Notes: generated by a model not told the origin, from the letters alone. A stretch of DNA of 32,788 nt from Hyphomicrobiaceae bacterium (GCA_021647535.1 JAKIUO010000007.1:1-32788), one strand, 5' to 3'. Numbered from the stretch's first letter, positions 7,824 through 18,272 are shown. Numbers and translations are program-made.

Positions 7824-8669
7824 CTACTCGCCCAGGCAATCCAGCAACATAATCGACATATCGCGCCAGTGCTGGGCGTTTTCGTCTTGGCGTTCTGCCA
7901 GAATGGTTTGCAGGCAGGCGTGACAAAAGGCAAAGGTCAAGAGGCGGTCCTTGTTGAGGGACAGCTTGTCGGCAAAGCGCCCGGCCCGTTCGCATATGTT
8001 GAGGCGTACACGGCGCATATCAGACAGTTTCTCGGGGGAACACAAAGCACAGGCCAGCTCATAATGGCGATCGCCAAGCAGTCCTTTGGGAGAAATAGTC
8101 AGCCAGCCGCGTTTGGAGTGGTGTAAAACCTTGTTAAACTGCAGATCGCCATGTAGCGGGGTTTGCGTTTCCATGCTGGTTAGCAAGTGACGAATGAGGC
8201 GTGCGCCGTGGCGCATCAGCGGATCGTTGGAAAATTTTTGTTCGAGCAGCGGGCGCATCATTGAGGAGAGGGGGGAGAGGCGGGTTTTGAGCGCGGTGGG
8301 CTTGGGAGCGTGCAGTTTTTTGATGACATCGCCAAGAGCGTCAATGGCTTGCGTGTTTTGATGGTTGCCAGTCTGGTCAGCAAGGCCAATCTTATCAGAC
8401 AAGGCTGGGCCATCAATCCATTCGAGCAATTGCGCATTTTTACGTTTTTTGAGGATTTTGGCACTGCCAGCGCCGCCATACCAGTGCAACAGGCTGGAGG
8501 AGGTCGACAGGCTTTTGTCCTGCATCGCCTGTTTCAACATGGCGGGACCAAAGGCCGAGTGCACAGGCATCAGCATGACATCTTGCTTGATGAAAGCTGT
8601 GCCATCGGCGGACAGTTTCCAGCTTTTGGGGTATTGTTGGAGATTTACTTGAAATTCGCGACCACTCAT
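7824..8669 (-). CDS. Degenerate APH(6)/hydroxyurea-kinase family protein
   Basis: 281 residues from ATG 8669, which has GGAG nine bases upstream; in-frame ATG 8684 and TTG 8708 lack this. The C-terminal half has the family pattern HGDL...GWL.I.PKGLLGD..YELACAL, as in streptomycin 6-kinases and hydroxyurea resistance kinases. The catalytic Asp is kept (D175 in HGDLQFNKVL). The metal ligand Asn five residues later is Lys (K180), and the second metal ligand, Asp of the usual IDPKG, is Ser (S193 in ISPKG). It may therefore be a pseudokinase or have a changed activity. It should not be read as a resistance gene from this sequence. It is a single gene, bounded by a terminator and a repeat. Confidence 0.75.
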   Translation of the reverse strand: MSGREFQVNLQQYPKSWKLSADGTAFIKQDVMLMPVHSAFGPAMLKQAMQDKSLSTSSSLLHWYGGAGSAKILKKRKNAQLLEWIDGPALSDKIGLADQTGNHQNTQAIDALGDVIKKLHAPKPTALKTRLSPLSSMMRPLLEQKFSNDPLMRHGARLIRHLLTSMETQTPLHGDLQFNKVLHHSKRGWLTISPKGLLGDRHYELACALCSPEKLSDMRRVRLNICERAGRFADKLSLNKDRLLTFAFCHACLQTILAERQDENAQHWRDMSIMLLDCLGE

Positions 8670-8742
8670 GAAGAGCTGCTCCATACTATTGTTCAATTGT
8701 TTGCTCAATAGGTCTTCGCATGGGGGTAGTTGACAGAAAGTA

Positions 8743-8782
8743 AAAGCCCACCCCGAAAAACGAGGTAGGCTTTGTTTTTTTT
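8743..8782. terminator. Bidirectional intrinsic terminator
   Basis: Stem AAAGCCCACC / GGTAGGCTTT (one mismatch, 11-base loop), with a long T-rich run on the plus strand and TTTTACTTT on the minus strand. It lies between the Arg-rich gene and the downstream kinase-like gene, so it probably ends the Arg-rich transcript. Confidence 0.65.
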
Positions 8783-8912
8783 ATTTTGGGTTATACTCAA
8801 AACACTCGCCGATCAGACAAAGTTTGCGAAAAACCGTTGTCCGGTCAACGAGGTTCACCCGTTAGCAGCGAAATTGCCATAGCCGCTGGCTATAGTCTAT
8901 TCTGACCGCAAA

Positions 8913-10184
8913 TTAGCGACATCTGCTCGATTTGACGCGACAGCCGCGCGAGCTGATGCGAAAGAGGCGGGTTGTTCTGAGCGGTTTCAATCCACAACCA
9001 CGGTAAGAACCGCAACGCTTGACAACGCGGCGGCGTGTCGTCCGGGCTCGGCGCACCAGTACCCTTTGTTTGCGCACTGCATATTTTGCGGGTTTGTGAG
9101 TGCGGTAAGAGCGGGCGGCTTGCACCATGACGCGCACTTTACGGGTTGAGTATTGAGCTGGCGTGATGATGCTATAAGAGCGGGCCGGGCTGATCTGCAC
9201 TTTTTCCTTGCGCCAGCTATAAACGGCGGGCGTGGTGGTGCGGTAAGAGCGCGCCGCGCGGGTTTTGACGCGAACGGTGCGGGTTGAATATTGCGCTTTG
9301 GTGCGGACCTTATAACGCCGTGCCGCTCTTGTCTGGACCTTTTCTTTGCGCCAGCCATAAACCGCCGGTGTGGTGGTGCGGTAAGTCCGGGCCGAGCGTA
9401 TTTTAGCGCGGACCTTGCGAGTGGCGTAAACTGCTTTGGTGCGGACCTTGTAGCTTCGTGCGTTACGCAGTTTGACCCGTTTGGTGGTGTAAGAAACGGA
9501 GCGCACCGGTGTTGAAACCTTGCAATAAGTCACGCAGTTTCCCCGGCAGCTGCGGGTCTTTACAACACGCGTTTTGCAGCTTGTACTGACATGGCGTTTT
9601 CTGACCGTTTTATAAACGGCTGGTTTTCGATAAGTGCGGGTGGTGGCCCGGCGTACCAGGACGCGCTTGCGGCGGGTTTTGTAGACGGCTGGCTGGTGAT
9701 GCGTTTTTGTGCTGGCCGCGCGGATTTTGATGCGGGTTTTGCGCCAGCGATAGGTGGCGGGTTCGACAATCGTGCGGCTGCTGGCGCGTTTGATCAAAAC
9801 GCGCTCACGGCGTGTTTCATAAACAGCTGGCACATGATGCAGCTGGCTTTTGGCACGCTGCACCAGAACGCGCTGCTTGCGCCAAACATATCTGGCTGGC
9901 TTGATTCTGGTGGTTTTTGTCGCCGGACGGACAAGCACGCGCTCGCGCCTGGTTTCATAGCGGGCCGGAATGCGATGCAGGGTGCTGGTGGCGCGGCGCA
10001 CCAGATGGCGGGTGCGTTTGATTTTATAGCGGGCTGGTTTGGTGGATACGGTTGTGCAAGTGGTGGAACAGCCTACACTGACCCCACAGGCAGAACGGCT
10101 GCTACAACCGGCGCTGGCAGCACTGCTGGACAAGGCCAAAACGGCGATGGTTGCAAGGCTATAGGATATGGTTATATGTTTCAT
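8913..10184 (-). CDS. Secreted Arg-rich protein of 23-residue repeats
   Basis: 423 residues. A Sec signal peptide covers 1-25 (cleavage after SAASA). The rest is two blocks of about seven repeats with a 23-residue period, consensus PAxYxxRxxRVLVRxAxxxxxx. The blocks are parted by a Cys-rich linker (CKTRVVKTRSCRGNCVTYC). Repeats alternate between a Trp type (YxWRKxR) and a Thr/Ser type (YETRRER or YSTRxVR), giving a 46-residue super-period. Twelve Cys lie outside the repeats: four after the signal peptide, four in the linker, four at the C-terminus. Arg and Lys dominate, so the protein is extremely basic. It is probably periplasmic or surface-bound, binding an acidic polymer; this is inference. 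Similar but less basic PAxYxxV repeats occur in other bacterial secreted proteins. Function unknown. Confidence 0.8.
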   Translation of the reverse strand: MKHITISYSLATIAVLALSSSAASAGCSSRSACGVSVGCSTTCTTVSTKPARYKIKRTRHLVRRATSTLHRIPARYETRRERVLVRPATKTTRIKPARYVWRKQRVLVQRAKSQLHHVPAVYETRRERVLIKRASSRTIVEPATYRWRKTRIKIRAASTKTHHQPAVYKTRRKRVLVRRATTRTYRKPAVYKTVRKRHVSTSCKTRVVKTRSCRGNCVTYCKVSTPVRSVSYTTKRVKLRNARSYKVRTKAVYATRKVRAKIRSARTYRTTTPAVYGWRKEKVQTRAARRYKVRTKAQYSTRTVRVKTRAARSYRTTTPAVYSWRKEKVQISPARSYSIITPAQYSTRKVRVMVQAARSYRTHKPAKYAVRKQRVLVRRARTTRRRVVKRCGSYRGCGLKPLRTTRLFRISSRGCRVKSSRCR

Positions 10185-10411
10185 ATCAATGGTTAACTTC
10201 CTGACGAGTTGGATTGAAATTCTGCATCAAGGTTAGACAATCGCTCGAAATAGCGCAATATAAGACACTCTTAATAAGGGCTATATAAACTGCATGATTG
10301 TGTTTATCGTTAACTCATCAGGGCTTTGTACTTGCAATTCGGGGATAGTCTTTTGGCGTTTTTAAAACTTCTGCTATGGTCTGTAAAAATTGTTCTGGAG
10401 ATATGATAAAG

Positions 10412-11026
10412 ATGCTCAACTTCAAATCCCTTGCCTTCGTGCGCAATCTCGTTTTGCTGCTGCCTCTGCTCTTCCTGGCAACGGCACTAACGGGCTGCGG
10501 TGTTAATAATATTCCGACCTATGAGGAAAATGCCAAGGCCAAATGGAGCCAGGTGCTCAATCAATATCAGCGCCGGACGGATCTCATTCCGAACCTCGTC
10601 AAGACGGTCAAGGGCTTTGCATCCCACGAAAAAGACGTGCTGATCTCTGTCGTGAACGCCAGAGCCAAGGCGACTTCTCTCAATCTCCCGGCGGGTAAAG
10701 TGCCAACACCAGAGCAATTGCAAAAATTGCAGGCGGTGCAAGGTCAGTTGTCCGGGGCCTTGTCGCGCTTGCTGGTCACAGTCGAGCGCTATCCTGATTT
10801 GAAATCCAACCAGAACTTCCTGCAATTGCAAACGGCGCTGGAAGGCACGGAAAACCGTATCGGCGTGGCGCGGCGCGATTATATCGATGCGGTGCGGCTG
10901 TATAATACAGAGCTCAAAATCATTCCTGGCCGCTGGTGGAAGCAGTTCTTGTACCCGACCAACGAGCCAATGCCGACCTTCACGATCGAACAGAAAAAAA
11001 TGGAAGTGCCCGAGATCAAGTTTTAA
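10412..11026 (+). CDS. LemA family lipoprotein
   Basis: 204 residues from ATG 10412, which has GGAG 11 bases upstream; in-frame ATGs at 10376 and 10403 are badly spaced and would put extra polar residues before the signal. The N-terminus is a lipoprotein signal with lipobox LTGC, lipidated Cys C29. The rest is the LemA helical-bundle domain: YEENAKAKWSQVLNQYQRRTDLIPNLVKTVKGFASHEKDVL, then NARA, YPDLKSNQNFLQLQTALEGTENRI and RRDYIDAVRLYNTELKIIPG, all family hallmarks. LemA proteins are envelope proteins of unclear role, often next to TPM-domain or HtpX genes; neither is present here. Single gene, followed by a family 1 repeat. Confidence 0.9.
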   Translation: MLNFKSLAFVRNLVLLLPLLFLATALTGCGVNNIPTYEENAKAKWSQVLNQYQRRTDLIPNLVKTVKGFASHEKDVLISVVNARAKATSLNLPAGKVPTPEQLQKLQAVQGQLSGALSRLLVTVERYPDLKSNQNFLQLQTALEGTENRIGVARRDYIDAVRLYNTELKIIPGRWWKQFLYPTNEPMPTFTIEQKKMEVPEIKF

Positions 11027-11040
11027 AACGGGTCTGGGAA

Positions 11041-11231
11041 AGGGCCATTCAATTCTCACGCAAAACTCGCTTCGCGACGGGGCCAGCCCCGAACCCCGCT
11101 GGAGGGGCCACCCTCCAGACCTCCTGTTTTTCTACTTTAAAGTTAAAAAGGGGTGGGTTTGGGAGGCCTCCCAAGCGGGTGCGGGTGGCAACCCGCTTGC
11201 GAAGCAAGGTTTTTGAGAATTGAATTGCCCT
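11041..11231. repeat. Intergenic inverted-repeat element, family 1, complete copy
   Basis: The ends are AGGGCCATTCAATTCTCA (11041-11058) and its near-perfect reverse complement TGAGAATTGAATTGCCCT (11214-11231). Inside are CTCGCTTCGCGA versus TTGCGAAGCAAG, and the shared core GGGTGGGTTTGGGAGGCC-TCCCAAGCGGG. It fills most of the gap between the LemA gene and sdaA. This copy has no tandem array. The rest of the gap to 11354 shows nothing. Confidence 0.8.
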
Positions 11232-11354
11232 GCTCTGACGGCGACCATCATAAAGAAAGTCAATCCCGCCTTGAATATATGGGGTGTCTTTTACGTCCCG
11301 GATTCAAGATGCCCCGACTTTAATTTCAGGTAGGGTGTGTGGATGCAAAATGCT

Positions 11355-12746
11355 CTAGCATTCCACAACATTGACGGCGAGCCCGCCGCGCGAGGTTTCC
11401 TTGTAGCGTTCCTTCATATCAAAACCAGTCTGGCGCATGGTCTCGATACAACTGTCGAGGGGGACAAAATGGCCGCCATCACCGCGCAGCGCTAATGACG
11501 CCGCCGTCACTGCTTTGACAGCGCCAAGTGCATTGCGTTCGATGCACGGCACCTGAACAAGCCCACCTATTGGATCACAGGTCATGCCAAGATGATGTTC
11601 AAGGGCAATTTCGGCAGCATTTTCAATCTGCTCATTGGTGCCGCCATTGGCTGCAGCGAAACCGGCGGCTGCCATGGCTGCAGCCGACCCCACTTCTCCC
11701 TGACAGCCGACTTCGGCTCCAGAGATCGACGCATTATGGCGGATCACCCCGCCGATTGCCGCCGCTGTTAACAAAAAATCGCGCACGCCCTGTTGGTTTG
11801 GATCATTGCAATGATCCATATAATAGCGAAGCACGGACGGAATCACCCCTGCTGCGCCGTTTGTTGGCGCCGTAACAATGCGCCCACCAGCAGCATTTTC
11901 CTCATTGACGGCAATGGCATAAACGCTGAGCCAATCCATGGCGATGTGCGGTTCTGGATGATTATTTCCAGATTCGGCAACAAGTTGAGTGAAAAGTTTT
12001 GCAGCACGTCGCTCGATTTTCAATGCTCCAGGCAAAAGCCCCTTGCCGATTAGACCTCTGTCGATACAAGCGCTCATCACCTGCCAGATACTATCCAGCC
12101 GCTGATCAAGTTCTGTAATGCCACGTGCCAGTTCATTTTCCTGTTTCATGCGGGCAATGGACAAGCTGGCTGACCGGCCCATTTCCAGCATTTGGGTGGC
12201 TGATTTGAAAGGGTAGGGAGCATCGGTTTTCAGGGCTGTTCCCGCTTCATTTGCCTTCTGGGAGGCCTGCTGTTCGATTTCTTGTTCGGTGAGCACAAAG
12301 CCGCCGCCAGTAGAATAACAGACGGTCTCCAATAGTGTCTGACCCTTTGCATCAATCGCTGAAAATTTCATACCATTGGCATGAGCTGGCAAACTCTCGC
12401 CGAACTGAAAAACAATATCGCGCTGCATATCAAAGCCGATTTCACCAATTCCCCTGATGGCCAGGCTTTGCTGGCTCACGCATGTCTTGATAAAGGACGG
12501 GATCATATCAGGTGAAACTGTGTCCGGGCGCTTTCCGGCCAGACCAAGAACAATCGCAATATCCGACGCATGGCCCTTGCCGGTAAAAGCCAGTGAACCA
12601 TATAGCTCGACCATGATCCGTTCGGGCTGGAGGTTGTGCTCAGACAGACTTTGCGCAAAGCGCCGTGCCGCCACCATCGGCCCTACGGTATGAGAGGAAG
12701 AGGGTCCGATCCCTACTTTGAAAAGTTCAAACACGCTTAAAAACAC
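11355..12746 (-). CDS. sdaA: L-serine ammonia-lyase, [4Fe-4S] type
   Basis: 463 residues from GTG 12746, giving the family N-terminus (M)FLSVFELFKVGIGPSSSHTVGPM, after a GAGG. An in-frame TTG at 12761 adds five residues and has its GGAG touching the start codon. The enzyme deaminates L-serine to pyruvate and ammonia. It is the single-chain type: beta domain (PSSSHT at the N-terminus) then alpha domain. The cluster ligands are C348 (GCQGEVGSAA), C390 and C401 (TCDPIGGLVQVPCIERNA). The chain ends in Cys (NVVEC), the tail residue that occupies the active site in characterised relatives. Single gene with no coregulated neighbour visible. Confidence 0.95.
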   Translation of the reverse strand: MFLSVFELFKVGIGPSSSHTVGPMVAARRFAQSLSEHNLQPERIMVELYGSLAFTGKGHASDIAIVLGLAGKRPDTVSPDMIPSFIKTCVSQQSLAIRGIGEIGFDMQRDIVFQFGESLPAHANGMKFSAIDAKGQTLLETVCYSTGGGFVLTEQEIEQQASQKANEAGTALKTDAPYPFKSATQMLEMGRSASLSIARMKQENELARGITELDQRLDSIWQVMSACIDRGLIGKGLLPGALKIERRAAKLFTQLVAESGNNHPEPHIAMDWLSVYAIAVNEENAAGGRIVTAPTNGAAGVIPSVLRYYMDHCNDPNQQGVRDFLLTAAAIGGVIRHNASISGAEVGCQGEVGSAAAMAAAGFAAANGGTNEQIENAAEIALEHHLGMTCDPIGGLVQVPCIERNALGAVKAVTAASLALRGDGGHFVPLDSCIETMRQTGFDMKERYKETSRGGLAVNVVEC

Positions 12747-13052
12747 ATTGCCTCGCTTCAACTCCTAAACGCCAGACCTGTTTGCGCTGAGAAATGATGA
12801 TTTCAAGCTCTGTTTTTTTTGATCGCCATTTGAGAAAGTTTATGCAATGAAAAATCAAGACCTTGTTATTCAGAAATGGGATAACTGATTCCATCTATGT
12901 CTTGTTGGTCATGGTTACAAGGGGACAGCCTTTCAATGCGCGCCGCGCAGGCGTTCTGTCCGAAAGGACGTGCCCGGCAGGGCAGGGGGCGCGGCCTTTA
13001 TTCTCACGCGCATTTTATCGAAAAACCGGGTTCCACTTTTTGGAATGCACTC
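12747..13052. other. Intergenic gap between sdaA and guaA
   Basis: No gene is supported here. It holds the sdaA leader, a GC-rich dyad region around 12938-13008 resembling parts of the family 2 repeats, and, next to the guaA stop, a segment at about 13015-13050 (ATCGAAAAACCGGGTTCCAC onward) of a kind common between genes in alphaproteobacteria. Confidence 0.5.
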
Positions 13053-14615
<1,563 letters not shown>

Positions 14616-15401
14616 AAGGAGAAACTCGCTGGTTAAGGGAAGTTGCCAACAGCGATAGAGCCGGGGACGGTCAAGGTCAAGAGATCAGCCGTGGTGGGCC
14701 GGTAAAATAGGGCAGGCGGGCATAATTATGGAGGTCGCAGGCTGGTGGCTTCTCATTGTGGTTCAGCTGGGGATAAGCTTTAACCCTTTATTAACCACAT
14801 TGTCGAGTTTTAGGCAGCAAATTCAGACATCGCCCAAGGGTTGGGGGTTTTGCAGGTGTTTCTTCTTGCCTGAAAATGTGTTATACTGTGTGAACAATGA
14901 TACGGGTCCAGCGGAAACTCAAAAAAGAGTGCTTCATATATAAGCAAAGGCAGGTCGATTGTTCATAGCGTATTTTTAGCGCTTTTGGAGAAAAGATCAA
15001 TCAGAAGTTTTGCATATGAGGAAATTTGGCGCGACATTGTTTCGGGACTGAGCGGGGAGGCAAGGCGGTCAGGGGAGTGATCCAGCCGTTCTTCCGGTCA
15101 ACCGATCGTATAAAGGTGTGGCGACAATAGTTTAATCACTTGGTCGCTTGAAAAACGTAGTGGTAGGGAATTTCATCTCGCGTATAAATCAGGCCCCCCT
15201 TCAAGAAGAGGGTGCGAAAACAATATTTGCGCGTCGAAGGAATTTTTGAGCCAGCATGTACCTTGATTATAAATGAAGTCACATAGTTGCCGGTAGGCAT
15301 GTGGTGACTGTCGGGGTGCCCCTTTGCCCAATTTTGGTTATCAGCAATCTGCTGACCATTGCAGGCTGATTGGGTTACTAAACAGCGGAGAAAGTTTATA
15401 A
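14616..15401. other. 786-bp intergenic region between guaA and carD
   Basis: No convincing protein or RNA gene is seen. Two ORFs (14728-14943 plus, 15136-15423 minus) look accidental. A 23-codon frame at 14897-14968 (MIRVQRKLKKECF onward) follows a CtrA box but lacks a clear ribosome site. The region should hold the divergent promoters of guaA and carD. Confidence 0.6.
14780..14795. promoter_or_regulatory. CtrA box
   Basis: TTAA-CCCTTTA-TTAAC is an exact match to the full CtrA consensus TTAA-N7-TTAAC, the alphaproteobacterial cell-cycle regulator site. It lies 165 bp upstream of the guaA start, read leftward, and about 607 bp before carD. The target gene is uncertain; the small frame at 14897 is another possibility. 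Confidence 0.55.
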
Positions 15402-15998
15402 ATGGCTGAAAAAAAGAACGCAATCTTGAAGAAAAGTTTTAGAAATGGCGAGTATGTCGTCTATCCGGCCCATGGAGTCGGCGTTGTGACCGGCATCGAA
15501 AAGCAGGAAATTGCTGGTGCCGAACTGGAAATGTTTGTTATTCACTTTGAAGCCGACAAGCTGACCTTACGTGTTCCGATCATGAAGGTCAATGAAGTCG
15601 GTATGCGCAAATTGTCAGACAAGGTGCTGGCTAAGAAATCTCTGTCCCTGCTGAAGGGCAAGCCACGCATCAAGCGCACCATGTGGAGCCGCCGCGCCCA
15701 GGAATATGAAGCCAAGATCAATTCTGGTGACCTGTTGCTGCTCGCTGAAGTTGTGCGTGATCTGTATCGTGGTGAAGATCAGCCAGAGCAGTCTTATTCC
15801 GAACGCCAGCTTTATGAAGCCGCTCTTGAGCGTATGGCCCGCGAAATTGCCGCCGTTCACAAGTGCTCGCAAAAAGAGGCTGTGGAACGTCTGGAAGGGG
15901 TGCTTTCCAAGAGCGCCAAAGTTCTGCGCAAGGCCGCCGAAGAGGCTGCTGCCAAGGAAGCTGCAAAAGATGCCGAAGAAGAAGGCAAGGCAGCTTAG
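15402..15998 (+). CDS. CarD/CdnL-family transcriptional regulator
   Basis: 198 residues, preceded by GGAGAAAG nine bases before ATG 15402. The N-terminal CarD_CdnL/TRCF-like RNA-polymerase-interacting domain (about 12-75) is clear: FRNGEYVVYPAHGVGVVTGIEKQEIAG, then FVIHFEADKLTLRVPIMKVNEVGMRKLSD. A helical C-terminal domain follows (AQEYEAKINSGDLLLLAEVVRDLYR, SYSERQLYEAALERMAREIAAV). The end is a low-complexity Ala/Lys/Glu tail. CdnL-type proteins bind the RNA polymerase beta subunit and stabilise open complexes at rRNA and growth genes. Single gene. Confidence 0.93.
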   Translation: MAEKKNAILKKSFRNGEYVVYPAHGVGVVTGIEKQEIAGAELEMFVIHFEADKLTLRVPIMKVNEVGMRKLSDKVLAKKSLSLLKGKPRIKRTMWSRRAQEYEAKINSGDLLLLAEVVRDLYRGEDQPEQSYSERQLYEAALERMAREIAAVHKCSQKEAVERLEGVLSKSAKVLRKAAEEAAAKEAAKDAEEEGKAA

Positions 15999-16058
15999 GA
16001 CAGCCACAAAAATAACTGAACGATTTGACTTGTATTTTTGTCTGCCAGCTTCGTTCTG

Positions 16059-16092
16059 CAAAGGGTTATGTAGCCAGCTACACGCCCCTTTG
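16059..16092 (+). other. Hairpin downstream of carD
   Basis: CAAAGGG / CCCTTTG outer stem with an inner TGTAG-CCAG-CTACA stem. No T tract follows, so it is a possible transcript-end or processing structure rather than a classical terminator. Apart from this, the 373-bp gap 15999-16371 shows no gene. Confidence 0.4.
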
Positions 16093-16371
16093 TACGCCTT
16101 GCTGACAAACAAAACTCCGGCCTCAAATCTATTCACTTATTCCTGCGGATGTCCTTAGCTTGAGATCGTTCAGGCCCGACTTTTGGGGCTTTATGATCAC
16201 AGGCTGAGAAAAAAAGCAGGGTGAGGGGGTTTTAAGTCTGGCGTCCTCACGCCGTTGGTGACTATATTTTGATATTTAAATAAGTTGAGGGACTGGTCAA
16301 TGAAGGTAGGCAACTGCAAATTTGTCGAGAGGCAAATTTCAGAATTGCTTAGGTAATGCGGGGGCATTTCC

Positions 16372-17715
16372 ATGTTTAGCGTGAAACGATTTGTTTTTTT
16401 TGTGTTGGCGAGTTTATTGGCGGGGACAAGCCTGTCTCTTGCAGCGGTTAATCCTGTTGGCAATATAAAGGTGCACCGGTATTTTTTCCTGTCGCCTGGG
16501 CCACCAAAGACAGTAGAGAAAATACGTCATTCTAAAAGGTTGGGCAAATGTCAGCAAAAGACAGAGCTCTCCAGCCTGTTGAAAAAATATGACCATGCCC
16601 TGAAGCGTTATTTCAATGGCAAAACCAGATCCATACTTGTCAAAAGCATATCACGTGTAAAAGAGGGCGTGACCCTTTCTCATCTTTTTCCTGACTACAG
16701 GGACTATCGGATTTTGATCCGAACGCGCAATTTACGCGAGATTGAGGTGAAGGATTTCGGTGTACAGCAGGACTATTACATCTGGAAAGAGGGGGACAAA
16801 ATCATCATGGGTTCTGATGTGATGCTGATGTCGAGCGCCGCCAAAGACCGTATTATTGGCGAGGCGACGAGAAAGGCCCCTCGCAGATGGATTGCTGATG
16901 ACTATCACCGTGCGGGTAAAAAAACCACAAATGTTGCCAGTTCCACTGCCTTTCGGCTGGACTGTCAGCATTCCGCCGATCTCGCCGGGCTTATACGCAA
17001 AGTCACCAGAGATTTGATGGTGCAAAATGGGGACAAAATGGTCTCCCCCCGGACTTTTGGGCGTTTGCTGACTATTCTGCGGGCCTATATCAGTTTTAAC
17101 TATTACAAGGATCTCTCCCACGATGATTTTGATCAGCGCTTCAAGCAGCTGGGGCGTTCAATTGGTCGTGGGATCTGGACGCACCAGAAGCTGACGCGTT
17201 TGCTGGGATTGCATGTCATGGGGCGCATTGAAAGCAACAGCGCTTTTCGCAAAACATATGGCGCGGCCATCACGCAGGCCGCCAGACGCCACCCGGACGT
17301 GCCACGTCAGTGGATAGAAGAGATCATCTGGATTGAAACCAAGGGCGACCCGATGACCATTTCGCGCGCTGGAGCTTATGGTTTGATGCAGTTAATGCCG
17401 CTTGTTTATATTGGTATGGGGGAGGAAAAGGCCCGAACGGTTCCTCTGGCTTTCGCGCGCACCATAAATCCATTCAATGCCCGTACCAATATTGAGAGAG
17501 GGGCGGCTTTTCTTTCCAAATTGCAGCACCGTCTCAAACCCTATATGCGTGGATATGGACGGGCGCAGCAGAAGAAAATAATTTTTCACGCGTATAATAC
17601 AGGCATCACACGGGTTATTTCCCTGCTGAAAAAGCACGGCCTTAATTATGTGCGGTATTTGCCAGGCGAAACCAGGAAATATCTGGACAAGCTGGTAGAT
17701 TTCCCCAAGCTCTAG
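16372..17715 (+). CDS. Secreted lytic transglycosylase-like protein (SLT domain)
   Basis: 447 residues. A Sec signal peptide covers about 1-24 (VKRFVFFVLASLLAGTSLSLAA). Residues 25-300 match nothing I recognise. The C-terminal domain is an SLT fold: WIEEIIWIETKGDP with the probable catalytic Glu E322, then the GAYGLMQLMP motif, NPFNARTNIERGAAFLSKL and HAYNTGITRV. Such enzymes cleave the MurNAc-GlcNAc bond of peptidoglycan, leaving 1,6-anhydro-MurNAc. The usual ES after the catalytic helix is ET here, which other family members tolerate. The ribosome site is weak (GGGGGC nine bases before ATG). Single gene. Confidence 0.87.
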   Translation: MFSVKRFVFFVLASLLAGTSLSLAAVNPVGNIKVHRYFFLSPGPPKTVEKIRHSKRLGKCQQKTELSSLLKKYDHALKRYFNGKTRSILVKSISRVKEGVTLSHLFPDYRDYRILIRTRNLREIEVKDFGVQQDYYIWKEGDKIIMGSDVMLMSSAAKDRIIGEATRKAPRRWIADDYHRAGKKTTNVASSTAFRLDCQHSADLAGLIRKVTRDLMVQNGDKMVSPRTFGRLLTILRAYISFNYYKDLSHDDFDQRFKQLGRSIGRGIWTHQKLTRLLGLHVMGRIESNSAFRKTYGAAITQAARRHPDVPRQWIEEIIWIETKGDPMTISRAGAYGLMQLMPLVYIGMGEEKARTVPLAFARTINPFNARTNIERGAAFLSKLQHRLKPYMRGYGRAQQKKIIFHAYNTGITRVISLLKKHGLNYVRYLPGETRKYLDKLVDFPKL

Positions 17716-17787
17716 TGCAAATTGCGAGTGAACGCAAAATGCTCTAGGCCGTTGGTGATGCATGTCCAGAGATAAGAGACCAGCTCA

Positions 17788-18117
17788 CTATCTATGTTTT
17801 TCTTCGATTTCTTTGTCGGGATCCCAGCCGTGGGTGCGGGCATCCTCTACCGCTTGTTTGTATATGCGGGTGTGGCGCTCACGTAGCTCATCGGGCAGGC
17901 GTGAGGGCAAAAAGCCGTTCCTGTCCCAGGCATCAGCGACCTTGTCCTGCAAAGCCAGAACGCCTGCGGCCAGCCAGCCATCACAATTTTCATCTTCCTT
18001 GATGAGGCCAAAAACCCGGGCATCAAGGATGATTTTAACAGTTGTGGTCATGCCATTAGTGATGTCTTTTTCAAAACCCACATATTTCTGGCCTTGTTTG
18101 CCAGGTTTTGCAATCAT
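17788..18117 (-). CDS. Hypothetical protein, 109 residues, near cbbO
   Basis: Starts at ATG 18117 with AAGGGG eight bases upstream; the GTG at 18126 touches that site and is unlikely. It is a soluble mixed alpha/beta sequence with a Lys-rich start (MIAKPGKQGQKYVGFEKD), a central hydrophobic strand and helix (TTTVKIILDARVFGLIKEDENCDGWLAAGVLAL), and a charged C-terminus. No signal peptide or known motif. It is divergent from the 125-residue gene at 18273, sharing a 155-bp upstream region, and may belong to the carbon-fixation neighbourhood by position only. Confidence 0.7.
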   Translation of the reverse strand: MIAKPGKQGQKYVGFEKDITNGMTTTVKIILDARVFGLIKEDENCDGWLAAGVLALQDKVADAWDRNGFLPSRLPDELRERHTRIYKQAVEDARTHGWDPDKEIEEKHR

Positions 18118-18272
18118 CGAGAACACCCCTTTATTTTGTCATGAAATTCCGTCACACTGGTCTACAGGAAATTCGTTTTTAAAGCACGACTATTATCGTA
18201 AGCCGGGACGCCTACACCCCAGTCTCATATGAATAAGGAGCCGTTTGAGACCTCATATCAAGGAGATGCTCT

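Noticed and set aside
9591..10196. 201-codon plus-strand ORF opposite the Arg-rich gene
   Set aside because: Its repeats simply mirror the repeats of the minus-strand gene, which has a signal peptide and a regular 23-residue period.
14728..14943. 71-codon plus-strand ORF across the CtrA box
   Set aside because: It spans a regulatory-looking region, lacks a ribosome site, and its sequence resembles no protein.
15136..15423. 95-codon minus-strand ORF overlapping the carD start
   Set aside because: It has no ribosome site or family resemblance and overlaps the carD leader.
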